Source: Proteobacteria bacterium UBA6503
Lineage (GTDB): Bacteria > Pseudomonadota > Alphaproteobacteria > UBA1280 > UBA6503
Length of the DNA: 64,000 nucleotides
Assembly (NCBI GenBank): GCA_002436405.1
Contig: DJLZ01000001.1
Coordinates: forward strand, 434,713-498,712
Direction: 5' to 3'
The notes under the pieces were generated by a model. The model was not told the DNA's origin, searched no databases, and saw nothing but the letters and a program-made list of their open reading frames with translations. The position numbers and the translations under genes are program-made. Positions 18,149-27,211 of this stretch are shown here, piece after piece; the first letter of the stretch is position 1; each line of letters starts with the position of its first letter.

Positions 18149-18537
18149 ATGTATGAAATTTGCGTAAATAACAAATTGTATACAATAAAAAGATACAGCT
18201 AAAAACAGAAAATGCCACACCTTGTTACACCATAAAGTGTATTTAAGTTTTGGATTTTGAAATTTACCTATCTTATTGAATCTATTAATATTATTTTTGA
18301 TACAAACCAGATACACACTTGTTGCAGACGTGTTACAAAAAACACACCCCCTCCAGTTTATGAATTGAAAAACAGCAATATACAGTTGACCTCGGCGATT
18401 TGGATATCTATTCTCAAGTCCATGAACGGTTCTTGCGTTTTGACCGCGTTGTGAACAGCTTCGTAGGAAAGCGCCGGACAAAGCTTAAAAAGCTAAATAA
18501 TAAAAATGCAATAAACAAATCCTTGGAGATTATTGAC
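18149..18537 (+). other. Long intergenic leader between the two porins
   Basis: These 389 bases hold no convincing gene; the short open frames here lack a ribosome site and conserved content. It contains a good promoter candidate (18386-18414) and an untranslated leader of roughly 115 bases for porin 2. I see no terminator for porin 1 and no strong hairpin that would mark a small RNA. Confidence 0.6.
18386..18414 (+). promoter_or_regulatory. Candidate sigma-70 promoter for porin 2
   Basis: TTGACC at 18386 and TATTCT at 18409 are separated by exactly 17 bases. Transcription would start near 18422, leaving a leader of about 115 bases before the porin ATG. Confidence 0.55.
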
Positions 18538-19647
18538 ATGAAAAAATCAATTCTGCTAGCTACTTCAGCTATCATCGCTTCAGGCGCTGTAGCTGTTAAC
18601 GCTCAAGCTGTTGATGTAGAACTTTACGGCCAAGTTAACAAGGGCGTAATGGGTTACAACGTTGGCCCTGACAGCGAAATCGCTATCGTTGACAACGACG
18701 TATCATCAACTCGTTTCGGCCTACGCGGCGAACAGCAACTAGACCACGGTCTAACTGCTTCAGTTCTAATGGAAGCTGAACTACAAACTGCTGCTCGTGC
18801 ATCAGACGACCTAACAAACACAGGCACAGCTCCTACAGCTGCTGCTGCTGACGGTTTCCTAGAGCGTCACGCTCGTGTTGGTCTAGCTGGTCAGTGGGGT
18901 GCTCTATTCATCGGTCGCACTTCATCAGCTACTGACGGTATTACAGAAATCGATCTTGGTGCTGTATCAGACATCATGAACTCAGCTACTGACCGTATCG
19001 GTGGTGGTTTGATCGTTGACGGTACAAACTCAGTTTCAGATCTTACAGACAACATCGACGGTATCGCCTACGACGGCGGCGTTGGCGTTGACGCTAACGA
19101 AGGTGACCGTGCTGACCTAGTACGTTACGACTCACCTATCGTAAACGGTCTACAAGCTCGTGTTGCTTACGTACAAGACGGCGACATGGACGCTTCAGTG
19201 CTTTACAACACTAAGCACGACGAACTAGAAATCGCTGCTGGTCTTGGTTACGTTAAGTACAACGACTCAGCTGCTAACGGTGCTCAATCAGCTATCGCTG
19301 GTTCTGTGTCTGTAGCACACGACAACGGCGTGAGCGTAACTGCTGCCCTAGGTAAGCGTTACTTCGACGACACAACAGCTAACGACCCGAAATTCGGTTA
19401 CGTTAAAGTTGGTTACCAAATGGGTAACACAGGCTTCGCTGTTGACTACGCTCGTCACGAAGACTCACTAGTAACTGCAGCTGCTGCTGACACATCTGTT
19501 GATGCGTACGGTATCGGTGTACAACAAGACCTAGGTCATGGTGTATCTGCTGCTGCTTACTGGCGTAAAATTGACGCTAACGTAAACGGTGTTGCTTCAG
19601 AGCGCGGCGTTGACGTATACGGCGTTAACATGCGCGTTAAGTTCTAA
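18538..19647 (+). CDS. Outer-membrane porin (Gram-negative porin family), copy 2, highly expressed
   Basis: With the start at the ATG at 18538 (behind TTGGAG) the protein is 369 residues, with a clean signal peptide ending VAVNAQA and a C-terminal phenylalanine (MRVKF). The frame is open upstream to 18400, but that segment has no signal peptide and would bury the real one. Porins form trimeric channels for small solutes in the outer membrane. Codon use is strongly biased (Leu mostly CTA, Arg CGT, Ala GCT), which marks a major, highly translated protein. It has its own promoter candidate and a strong terminator. Confidence 0.93.
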   Translation: MKKSILLATSAIIASGAVAVNAQAVDVELYGQVNKGVMGYNVGPDSEIAIVDNDVSSTRFGLRGEQQLDHGLTASVLMEAELQTAARASDDLTNTGTAPTAAAADGFLERHARVGLAGQWGALFIGRTSSATDGITEIDLGAVSDIMNSATDRIGGGLIVDGTNSVSDLTDNIDGIAYDGGVGVDANEGDRADLVRYDSPIVNGLQARVAYVQDGDMDASVLYNTKHDELEIAAGLGYVKYNDSAANGAQSAIAGSVSVAHDNGVSVTAALGKRYFDDTTANDPKFGYVKVGYQMGNTGFAVDYARHEDSLVTAAAADTSVDAYGIGVQQDLGHGVSAAAYWRKIDANVNGVASERGVDVYGVNMRVKF

Positions 19648-19670
19648 GCCAACGCTTAGTACACGTTACG

Positions 19671-19704
19671 AGAAAGGGCGGCGCAAGCTGCCCTTTCTTT
19701 TTTT
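19671..19704 (+). terminator. Rho-independent terminator of porin 2
   Basis: AGAAAGGGC pairs with GCCCTTTCT over a ten-base loop, followed by six or more Ts. Confidence 0.92.
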
Positions 19705-19757
19705 GTGTTATAGATGGGCGACTTAGCAAATCTGTAACAATTAAGTCCATATTCTAA

Positions 19758-19774
19758 TTGAACTTTTTGTTCAA
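19758..19774. promoter_or_regulatory. Operator-like inverted repeat upstream of cydA
   Basis: TTGAAC and GTTCAA form a perfect inverted repeat around five Ts, about 72 bases before the cydA start. It does not match the FNR/Crp box (TTGAT-N4-ATCAA) exactly. A redox-responsive regulator site is plausible for an oxidase gene, but this is inference. Confidence 0.35.
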
Positions 19775-19846
19775 ATTGGGGTTGATTCTGCTGTTTTGTG
19801 GGCGTACTGTTTGGGTGTTATTCAACAAAAAGAATGGGTAGCCCTA

Positions 19847-21220
19847 ATGCCTGAGTTTGATCCCCTCGTATTGTCTCGCTTGCAGTTTGCAGCCAATATT
19901 TCGTTCCATATTCTATTTCCGACCATCACCATTGCTTTGGGGTGGTTTTTATTGTTTTTCAAACTGCGCTTTAATGCGACGGGTGACGATAAGTGGATGC
20001 AGTCCTACTTCTTCTACACCAAGGTGTTTGCCTTAACCTTTGCTATGGGCGTGGTAAGTGGTATTACCATGTCGTTCCAATTTGGTACCAACTGGCCGGG
20101 CTTTATGGAAACTGTTGGCAACGTTGCGGGCCCACTGCTTGCTTATGAAGTTCTGACTGCCTTCTTCCTTGAGGCCACCTTCTTGGGGATTATGCTATTC
20201 GGGTTCCGCCGTGTGCCTGGTTGGCTTCATAACCTTGCCACCTTCCTAGTAGCAATTGGTACGACCCTTTCGGCTTTCTGGATTTTGGCTTTGAACAGTT
20301 GGATGCAAACCCCTGCGGGTTACGAAGTTATCGATGGTGTTGTGCATGCTCAAAACTGGTTTGAGATTATCTTTAACCCAACGCTACCATACATGCTGCC
20401 TCACAAGCTTATCGCATCAGGCCTTACAGCGTCGTTCTTGATTGCTGGGGTGGCGAGTGTGCGCTGGATCCTTAAAGATCGTTCAGAAGCCGTTTTAAGC
20501 GCCTTGCGCACTGCTGTAACGGTAGCGGCTATCCTTATCCCCGTTCAAATCGTTCTAGGCGACTTTTATGGTTTGAACACCTTGGAGCATCAACCAGCTA
20601 AAATTGCGGCCATTGAAGCTAACTGGGAAACCCAGAATGGTGCCCCATTGGTATTGTTTGCGGTTCCTGATGAAGAAACAAAGACTAATAAGTACGCAAT
20701 CGAAATCCCCAAAGGTGCCAGCTTTATTTTGACTCACGACCCTAACGGTGAACTTGTAGGTCTAGACCAATACGAAGGTGAGCATGCTCCTGTGTTTAAG
20801 GTGTTCTGGTCATTCCGTGTGATGGTGGGTATTGGCATTCTGATGCTTGTGGTTGCATGGGCTGCTGCGTGGAACCTCTGGCGTAATAAAGAGCCTTCTC
20901 CGCTGGTAACAAAAGCCCTCGTGGGGATGACATTCTCTGGTTGGGTTGCGACCCTTGCTGGTTGGTATGTGACTGAAATTGGCCGTCAGCCTTGGCTTAC
21001 CACAGGTATTCTTAAAACAGAAGATGCTGTAGCCCCTGTGCCAGGCGCGCATGTTGGTTTATCACTTTCAATGTACCTTGCTGTATATGCGGTGCTTCTA
21101 ACGGCCTACATCGGCACAATTTACTACTTAGCAAGCCATGCAGGTAAAGCCAAAACAAAAGGCCACCCAGAAGAAGGTGAACGCCGTGCAACCGTTATTA
21201 CTGAAGCGGAGGAAGAATAA
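19847..21220 (+). CDS. cydA: Cytochrome bd-type quinol oxidase subunit I (CydA/CioA-like)
   Basis: Subunit I oxidises quinol and carries the three hemes of the bd oxidase in the inner membrane. The ATG at 19847 gives 457 residues, starting MPEFDPLVLSRLQFA; the TTG further up (19796) adds a non-conserved tail. Heme ligands are visible: His21 in ISFHILFP, the His in MLPHKLIAS and the Met in FWSFRVMVGIG. The protein is shorter than the long-Q-loop enzyme of E. coli (about 520 residues), which places it with the short-loop, cyanide-insensitive (CioA) type. It overlaps cydB by one base. Confidence 0.94.
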   Translation: MPEFDPLVLSRLQFAANISFHILFPTITIALGWFLLFFKLRFNATGDDKWMQSYFFYTKVFALTFAMGVVSGITMSFQFGTNWPGFMETVGNVAGPLLAYEVLTAFFLEATFLGIMLFGFRRVPGWLHNLATFLVAIGTTLSAFWILALNSWMQTPAGYEVIDGVVHAQNWFEIIFNPTLPYMLPHKLIASGLTASFLIAGVASVRWILKDRSEAVLSALRTAVTVAAILIPVQIVLGDFYGLNTLEHQPAKIAAIEANWETQNGAPLVLFAVPDEETKTNKYAIEIPKGASFILTHDPNGELVGLDQYEGEHAPVFKVFWSFRVMVGIGILMLVVAWAAAWNLWRNKEPSPLVTKALVGMTFSGWVATLAGWYVTEIGRQPWLTTGILKTEDAVAPVPGAHVGLSLSMYLAVYAVLLTAYIGTIYYLASHAGKAKTKGHPEEGERRATVITEAEEE

Positions 21221-22236
21221 TGATTAACGAAATGATTCAATCTGGCGATTGGCTTCCATACCTTTTTGCATTCTTGATGGGCTTTTCAATGTTGGTTTAT
21301 GCCATTCTTGATGGCTACGACCTTGGCGTAGGTGTGCTAAGTGCGCTTGTACCCGATAAAGATAAAGACCGCATGATTGCTTCGATTGGCCCATTCTGGG
21401 ACGCGAACGAAACATGGCTTGTGTTGGGTGTAGGTTTGCTTTTGGTGGCCTTCCCAATGGCTCACGGGATTATCCTGACCAACCTTTACTTGCCAGTAGC
21501 TGTGATGCTGATTGGCTTGATCTTCCGTGGTGTGGCGTTTGATTTTCGTGCCAAGGTGCCAGCGCATAAAAAGCACCGTTGGAACATCTCATTTGTTGTG
21601 GGCTCAACCATGACCGCTTTTGCCCAAGGCTACATGCTGGGTGATTATATTATCGGCTTTGAAGATAGCCTGCCTGCGGTGCTTTTCTCAATGCTGATTG
21701 GCCTTGTTGTGGTTACAGGATACAGCCTTATTGGCGCTTGCTGGTTGATTATTAAGTGTGAAGGTGAACTGCAGAAAAAAGCTGTACACTGGGCTAAGAT
21801 GAGCTTGTTTGGCACCGCTGCCGGTGTCGGGATTATCTCACTTGTAACACCAATGGTGTCTCCGCGAATTTTTGACAAATGGTTTAGCATGCCTGAGTAC
21901 ATGTACTTGGCACCTATCCCAATGCTAACGCTGGCCCTGATTTTGATGACTTACACCCTGCTGCAAAAGCTGCCCATGAAGGGTGATAAATGCTGCTGGG
22001 CTCCATTTGCGATGGTGGTGGGTGTGTTTATTCTGTGCTTTAGTGGCTTAGCGTATAGCTTCTTCCCGTACATTGTGCCAGACCAACTACTGATTGTTGA
22101 TGCTGCCAGTGCGCCCGAATCGTTGATGATTATCTTAGTGGGTGCCTTGATTGTGTTGCCTATCATGCTGGCTTATACGGCGTTGGTGTATCGCATCTTC
22201 CACGGTAAAACCACTGATATGCTGAGCTACGACTAA
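21220..22236 (+). CDS. cydB: Cytochrome bd-type quinol oxidase subunit II (CydB/CioB-like)
   Basis: The 338-residue protein has eight to nine membrane segments and the family N-terminus (LDGYDLGVGVLSALV, then GPFWDANETWLVLG). It forms the heterodimer with CydA. I find no small CydX-like open frame directly downstream and no cydDC transporter genes here. Confidence 0.95.
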   Translation: MINEMIQSGDWLPYLFAFLMGFSMLVYAILDGYDLGVGVLSALVPDKDKDRMIASIGPFWDANETWLVLGVGLLLVAFPMAHGIILTNLYLPVAVMLIGLIFRGVAFDFRAKVPAHKKHRWNISFVVGSTMTAFAQGYMLGDYIIGFEDSLPAVLFSMLIGLVVVTGYSLIGACWLIIKCEGELQKKAVHWAKMSLFGTAAGVGIISLVTPMVSPRIFDKWFSMPEYMYLAPIPMLTLALILMTYTLLQKLPMKGDKCCWAPFAMVVGVFILCFSGLAYSFFPYIVPDQLLIVDAASAPESLMIILVGALIVLPIMLAYTALVYRIFHGKTTDMLSYD

Positions 22237-22293
22237 AAGCTTCGCCTTTAAACGCATTAATTTATTGTGGTCAATGCCCCTCAAGGCTTAACA

Positions 22294-22311
22294 AACCTGC
22301 GAGAACAGGTT
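22294..22311 (+). other. Small hairpin downstream of cydB
   Basis: AACCTG and CAGGTT pair around a six-base loop. No T run follows, so termination is doubtful. Confidence 0.25.
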
Positions 22312-22392
22312 AATATGCTGTGAATTTATTTTTACACAGCGTGTTGTGCTGCCTAAAAAGACAATAAAAACCACTTTGAAGGACATATTCAA

Positions 22393-22935
22393 ATGTTGAA
22401 ACGCCTAACAGTAAACCTACGTTTTGCCCCACTTCTTGCAGTGATTATCATGCTTCCACTTTTGGCAGCTTGCAGCGGCGCTGACGTTCAAGCACCTGAT
22501 CAAAACCCAATGCCTCATGATACCCTAAAAGGCCCGGGTATGTTCTCAGGTGAAGGTGGCGATATTCTTGCGGGCTTCCGTAAGGGTGACGATTCAAACG
22601 GTGGTGCAAGCATCGGTGTAAACGGTTACCTATGGCGCGCAACCCTTGATACTATTTCATTTATGCCAATCGTACAGGCTGATAGCGCTGGTGGCGTTAT
22701 TGTAACTGATTGGTACGCCAACCCAAGCAAAACAGCTGAGCGTTACCGCATGAACGTGTTCATCCGCGGCCGTGTGCTACGTGCTGATGCCATTAAGGTT
22801 GAAGTCTTTAAGCAAGCTAAAAAAGCGGGCGAATGGGTTGATGTTGAAGTAACTAAAGCCACTGAAACCAGCCTTGAAGATACAATCCTTACCAAAGCAC
22901 GCTCACTCCGCGTTGCTGACCGCGTGGGCAAATAA
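22393..22935 (+). CDS. DUF3576-family lipoprotein
   Basis: This 180-residue protein has a lipoprotein signal (LPLLAAC-SG) and the glycine-rich central part GGASIGVNGYLWRATLDTIS and the WYANP segment typical of DUF3576, a family largely confined to alphaproteobacteria and commonly found just upstream of leuS, lptE and holA, as here. The function is unknown; the context hints at outer-membrane assembly. Confidence 0.85.
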   Translation: MLKRLTVNLRFAPLLAVIIMLPLLAACSGADVQAPDQNPMPHDTLKGPGMFSGEGGDILAGFRKGDDSNGGASIGVNGYLWRATLDTISFMPIVQADSAGGVIVTDWYANPSKTAERYRMNVFIRGRVLRADAIKVEVFKQAKKAGEWVDVEVTKATETSLEDTILTKARSLRVADRVGK

Positions 22936-22951
22936 GGTATTACCTTCCACA

Positions 22952-22986
22952 GGCGGGCTATGCACAAAGTGTAGCCCGCCCTTTTT
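22952..22986 (+). terminator. Rho-independent terminator after the DUF3576 gene
   Basis: GGCGGGCTA pairs perfectly with TAGCCCGCC and is followed by CTTTTT. Confidence 0.92.
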
Positions 22987-23027
22987 AAATGATGATTTTT
23001 AATTTCTAGAAACCAGAGACCATACCC

Positions 23028-25613
23028 ATGACTGAAACCCGTTATAACCCATTTACTTTGGAGCCTGAGTGGCAGAAACGCTGGAACGATAAGAACGTTT
23101 TTAAAACGGATACTTCAGGCACAAAGCCAAAGTACTACGTGCTTGAAATGTTCCCTTACCCATCGGGTAAAATTCACGTGGGTCATGCCCGTAACTACAT
23201 TGTGGGTGATGTGATTGCCCGCTTTAAACGTGCACAAGGTTACAGTGTTCTGCACCCTCTAGGTTGGGATGCTTTTGGTATGCCTGCTGAAAACGCAGCC
23301 ATTAAAAACAAAGTGCACCCAGGTAAGTGGACGCACAAAAACATCGAAGAAATGAAGACCGACCTTAACCTGTTTGGCCTAAGTATCGATTGGGACCGTG
23401 AGCTAGCCACTTGTGAGCCAAACTACTACAAGCACCAGCAGGCCTTCTTCATCGATATGTACAAAAAAGGTTTAGTGTACTCTAAAGAAGCCCACGTAAA
23501 CTGGGATCCTGTTGACCAAACCGTATTGGCCAACGAACAAGTGGTCGACGGTAAAGGCTGGCGTTCAGGTGCCCCTGTTGAGCGCCGCACCATGAAGCAA
23601 TGGTTCTTCAACATTACCCGCTACGCTGATGACTTGCTGAACGACCTTGAAGGCCTAACCGAATGGCCAGAGCAAGTGCGCACGATGCAAGCCAACTGGA
23701 TTGGCCGCTCTGAAGGCCTAACCTTTACCTTTGACGTGACAGGCCCAGAAGGCCAGTACGCTGATGGCATGAAGGTTTACACCACCCGTCCTGACACTAT
23801 TATGGGTGTCACATTCTGTTCGGTTGCTCCTGAGCACCCACTTGCTGCTGAGACCGCGAAAAACGACGATTCAGCCGCTGCATTCATTAAAGAGTGTCAA
23901 GGCCTAGGAACATCAGAAGAAGCTATCGAAAAGGCTGAGAAGAAGGGTTACAAAACACCTTTCACCGCGAAGCACCCTATTACTGGCGAAGATGTGCCGA
24001 TTTACATCGCAAACTTCGTGCTGATGGGTTACGGCACCGGTGCTGTAATGGCCGTACCAGCCCACGATGAGCGTGATTATGCCTTTGCTAAAAAGTACGA
24101 CCTACCTATTAAACAAGTTATTGAAGCCCCTCAAGGTACTGAAGTGGAAGCTGACGCTGCCTACACTGGCGCAGGTACGCTTGTAAACTCAGCCGAGTTT
24201 AATGGCCTAGATAATGACAAAGCGAAATCAGCCGTCATTGACTGGTTTGAAGCTAAAAACATTGGCGAACGTACCGTAAACTACCGCCTGCGTGACTGGG
24301 GTATTTCTCGTCAGCGCTACTGGGGTACACCAATTCCATTCATTAACTGCGACAAGTGCGGCACTGTGCCTGTGCCTAAAGACCAGCTACCTGTGCAATT
24401 GCCTGAAGACGTTGAAATTACAGGCCACGGCGGTAACCCGCTTGATTTGCACCCATCATGGAAGCACGTAGACTGCCCAGAATGTGGCGGTAAAGCTGTG
24501 CGTGAAACCGATACCATGGATACCTTTGTAGATTCATCATGGTACTACGCCCGTTACACCTGTGTTGATAGCGACCTACCGCTTGACCCTGAAGCTGTAA
24601 ACCATTGGCTGCCTGTTGACCAATACATTGGCGGTATCGAGCATGCTGTGCTTCACTTGCTTTACGCACGTTTTATTACGAAAGCCCTAAAAGAAGTGGG
24701 CTACGTGAACGTTAAAGAGCCATTCAAGGCCTTGTTAACCCAAGGTATGGTGCTAAGCCCATGCTACCGTGATAGCAAAGGCGAATACATTAACCCTCTT
24801 GATGTGATTGCTCACAGCGATGGTACAGCTACTCATAAAGAAACTGGTGAAAAGCTAGAGGTTCTTTCAAACGAGAAGATGTCAAAATCGAAGAACAACG
24901 GCGTGCCACCTAAGCCCCTTGTTGAAACTTATGGCGCCGATACACTGCGCCTCTTCAGCATGTTCTGTGCCCCAATTGAGCGTACGCTTGAATGGGCCGA
25001 AAGTGGCGTTGATGGTGCATGGCGTTACCTAGGCCGCGTATGGGGTTTGGTGAATGAAGCTGGCTTCAGCCTTGATGATTACGATGTTAATAAGCACTTA
25101 CTTATTGACGATATTTCTGACAAGAAATTGAAGGATTTGAAGCGTAAAATCCACAAAACAATTCGCAAGGTCACCTCAGATTTAGAGAAAATGCAGTTCA
25201 ATACATCAGTGGCTGCCTGCATGGAATTGGCAAACACCTTGGGCGAATACCGCAATACGCAAGACGAAACTGCACAGCTTCTGTACAAAGAAGGTGTAGC
25301 GTCACTGCTGCGTGTATTGAACCCAGTGGCCCCGCACATCACAGAAGAGCTTTGGAAGCAACTTGGCCAAACAACATGGCTGGTTGAAGAAGAATGGCCG
25401 GGCTACGACGAAAATGCCGTGAAAGACGATGAAATAACTTTGGTAATTCAGGTTAACGGCAAGCTACGTGAAAAACTAACTGTAGCGGCAGACATCAGCA
25501 AAGAAGACGCTGAGAAAGAAGCCCTTACAGCGGTTGAGCCACATATTGCTGGGCTTACAGTACGCAAAACAATTGTGGTCCCAGGCCGCTTGGTGAATAT
25601 TGTTGCCAACTAA
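23028..25613 (+). CDS. leuS: Leucyl-tRNA synthetase
   Basis: LeuS charges tRNA-Leu. The 861-residue protein is complete, with the class I motifs PYPSGKIHVGHARNY (HIGH equivalent) and EKMSKSKNNG, and an editing CP1 domain with TTRPDTIMGVTF and PAHDERDYAFAKKY, so post-transfer editing should be intact. It is followed closely by lptE and holA, the usual alphaproteobacterial order. Confidence 0.98.
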   Translation: MTETRYNPFTLEPEWQKRWNDKNVFKTDTSGTKPKYYVLEMFPYPSGKIHVGHARNYIVGDVIARFKRAQGYSVLHPLGWDAFGMPAENAAIKNKVHPGKWTHKNIEEMKTDLNLFGLSIDWDRELATCEPNYYKHQQAFFIDMYKKGLVYSKEAHVNWDPVDQTVLANEQVVDGKGWRSGAPVERRTMKQWFFNITRYADDLLNDLEGLTEWPEQVRTMQANWIGRSEGLTFTFDVTGPEGQYADGMKVYTTRPDTIMGVTFCSVAPEHPLAAETAKNDDSAAAFIKECQGLGTSEEAIEKAEKKGYKTPFTAKHPITGEDVPIYIANFVLMGYGTGAVMAVPAHDERDYAFAKKYDLPIKQVIEAPQGTEVEADAAYTGAGTLVNSAEFNGLDNDKAKSAVIDWFEAKNIGERTVNYRLRDWGISRQRYWGTPIPFINCDKCGTVPVPKDQLPVQLPEDVEITGHGGNPLDLHPSWKHVDCPECGGKAVRETDTMDTFVDSSWYYARYTCVDSDLPLDPEAVNHWLPVDQYIGGIEHAVLHLLYARFITKALKEVGYVNVKEPFKALLTQGMVLSPCYRDSKGEYINPLDVIAHSDGTATHKETGEKLEVLSNEKMSKSKNNGVPPKPLVETYGADTLRLFSMFCAPIERTLEWAESGVDGAWRYLGRVWGLVNEAGFSLDDYDVNKHLLIDDISDKKLKDLKRKIHKTIRKVTSDLEKMQFNTSVAACMELANTLGEYRNTQDETAQLLYKEGVASLLRVLNPVAPHITEELWKQLGQTTWLVEEEWPGYDENAVKDDEITLVIQVNGKLREKLTVAADISKEDAEKEALTAVEPHIAGLTVRKTIVVPGRLVNIVAN

Positions 25614-25633
25614 TTAAAGTAAAGGTTGAAGCT

Positions 25634-26170
25634 ATGAAGTTCTTAAACACACTTATCCTAGGTTTTGCTGCCGTAACTGTGGCAGCGTGTGGTGGCTACA
25701 CAGCTATCAACCAAAACTTTGATGACTATACAATTAAAGAGATTCACGTGGCCAACGTTGAGGTTGTCTCAACCCAACGCCGTGCAGGCGCACGCTTAAA
25801 TGCTCAATACCTTAAGCAGTTGTTGAACCGACGCTTTACAGGTGGCGCCAACTCTCCGTTGCAGCTACACACGCGTGTACGTGAAACACACCGTAATATT
25901 TCATACCGTATTGATGCGACGGCCGAACGTGCCTTGGTAACAATTGACTCAACCTCATTTGTAAAAAACAAAGAGGGCGACATCTTGGCTAATATTGAAA
26001 CCCGTACCGATGCTGCGTATGAGATTCAAACAAGCCCGTTTGCGACACAGGCCAACTACGACCAAGCCCGTGAAACAGCCATTCAAGACCTACAGCGTGA
26101 CCTACAGCGCCAGCTGAACCTGTTCTTGAAAGACTACACAGACCAGAAAAACATAGCCGAGAGCAAGTAA
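25634..26170 (+). CDS. lptE: LPS-assembly lipoprotein LptE
   Basis: The 178-residue protein has a lipoprotein signal (VTVAAC-GGY) and the divergent LptE/RlpB fold pattern (RRAGARLNAQYLKQLLNRRF, later DLQRDLQRQLNLFL). LptE plugs the LptD barrel that inserts LPS into the outer leaflet. Sequence conservation in the family is low, so the position between leuS and holA is an important part of the evidence. holA begins three bases after the stop. Confidence 0.85.
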   Translation: MKFLNTLILGFAAVTVAACGGYTAINQNFDDYTIKEIHVANVEVVSTQRRAGARLNAQYLKQLLNRRFTGGANSPLQLHTRVRETHRNISYRIDATAERALVTIDSTSFVKNKEGDILANIETRTDAAYEIQTSPFATQANYDQARETAIQDLQRDLQRQLNLFLKDYTDQKNIAESK

Positions 26171-26173
26171 CCC

Positions 26174-27208
26174 ATGAAGTGGAACCCTCGTCAGTTAGAA
26201 GGTGCAATCGAGAAGGGCGTGAATGCGCTGCCGCCGCTTGTGCTTGTTTACGGTGATGATGGTGGTCTAGTACGTGTATTGGCTAAAAAAGTAGCGCAAC
26301 TGGTTTGCCCGAATGATGATCCCTTCCTCGTTGACAGCATGAACGCTGACGACCTTAAAAATACACCGTCACTACTGACAGAATCTGCCCAAACCATTGG
26401 TTTTGGTGGGATGAAACTTATTAAGGTTGATGCCGCACACGCAGATGCTGCCGGCACCAAAGCCGTGACAGAAGCTGTAAAATCATTGGTCAGCGAAGAC
26501 TTACAAACAGGCGCTGAAAAAAGCGCTGTTATTGTGATTTCAGCCACCGGTATTGATGCTAAAAGTGCCATGGCCCGTGCAGTTGAAGGGCATAAAGAAG
26601 TTGCAGCCATTCGCTGTTTTCTAGATTCAGGCCGTGATTTGGCCACCGTGATTGGTGAAAAACTTGCCGCCACAGGCCAGTCGATTACACCTGAAGCCCG
26701 CCAGTTTCTGATTGATAACTTGGGGAATGACCGTGGTGTGACCGAAAGCGAGCTTGATAAGCTTGTGCTGTACACTGCCGATGAAAAACAAATCACCCTT
26801 GAGCACTGCCTTGAGGTTATCGCCTCAGCGCCCTCAGTAACCGTTTTTAAGCTATGTGATGCCATTGGCATGCGTGATCTTAAAAAGACTGATGCAACGC
26901 TTCAGATGCTTGAACATGAAGGCGTAGACGGTAACATGATGCTTGCCCTAGTCGCACGCCACATGCGACGCTTGCTGGAATGCCAAAAGCTTTGCCAAAA
27001 TGGCATGAACCCGGGCCAAGCTATGATGAAGCTACGTCCGCCAGTTTTTATGGGTAAGGATGAATTTCAGATGCAGTTACGTCGTTACCCGATGAACCGC
27101 CTTGAACTTGCGTTAGAGCGCCTGTATGCCCTTCAGGCAGACAGCCGCAAAGGCCTACATGCCAGCGATGATGTGATTCATCGTGGTCTATTAGCCCTCT
27201 CAGCTTAG
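26174..27208 (+). CDS. holA: DNA polymerase III subunit delta
   Basis: HolA is the clamp-loader subunit that opens the beta clamp. The 344-residue protein has the family's N-terminal nucleotide-fold (PPLVLVYGDDGGLVRVLAKK), the DNLGNDRGVTESELDKLVLY motif in the middle and the C-terminal collar domain. It ends three bases from the convergent LpoA-like gene, with no terminator between them. Confidence 0.92.
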   Translation: MKWNPRQLEGAIEKGVNALPPLVLVYGDDGGLVRVLAKKVAQLVCPNDDPFLVDSMNADDLKNTPSLLTESAQTIGFGGMKLIKVDAAHADAAGTKAVTEAVKSLVSEDLQTGAEKSAVIVISATGIDAKSAMARAVEGHKEVAAIRCFLDSGRDLATVIGEKLAATGQSITPEARQFLIDNLGNDRGVTESELDKLVLYTADEKQITLEHCLEVIASAPSVTVFKLCDAIGMRDLKKTDATLQMLEHEGVDGNMMLALVARHMRRLLECQKLCQNGMNPGQAMMKLRPPVFMGKDEFQMQLRRYPMNRLELALERLYALQADSRKGLHASDDVIHRGLLALSA

Positions 27209-27211
27209 TAA

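Noticed and set aside
18080..18481. 133-codon minus-strand frame and 65-codon plus-strand frame between the porins
   Set aside because: Neither has a ribosome site or conserved features, and both cross the porin 2 promoter/leader region.
18400..18537. Upstream in-frame extension of porin 2
   Set aside because: It would place 46 charged residues before a perfect signal peptide, and it overlaps the promoter candidate.
26248..26871. Minus-strand open frame of 207 codons
   Set aside because: It lies wholly within holA on the other strand, is Ser-rich as reverse-frame shadows often are, and has no recognisable motif.
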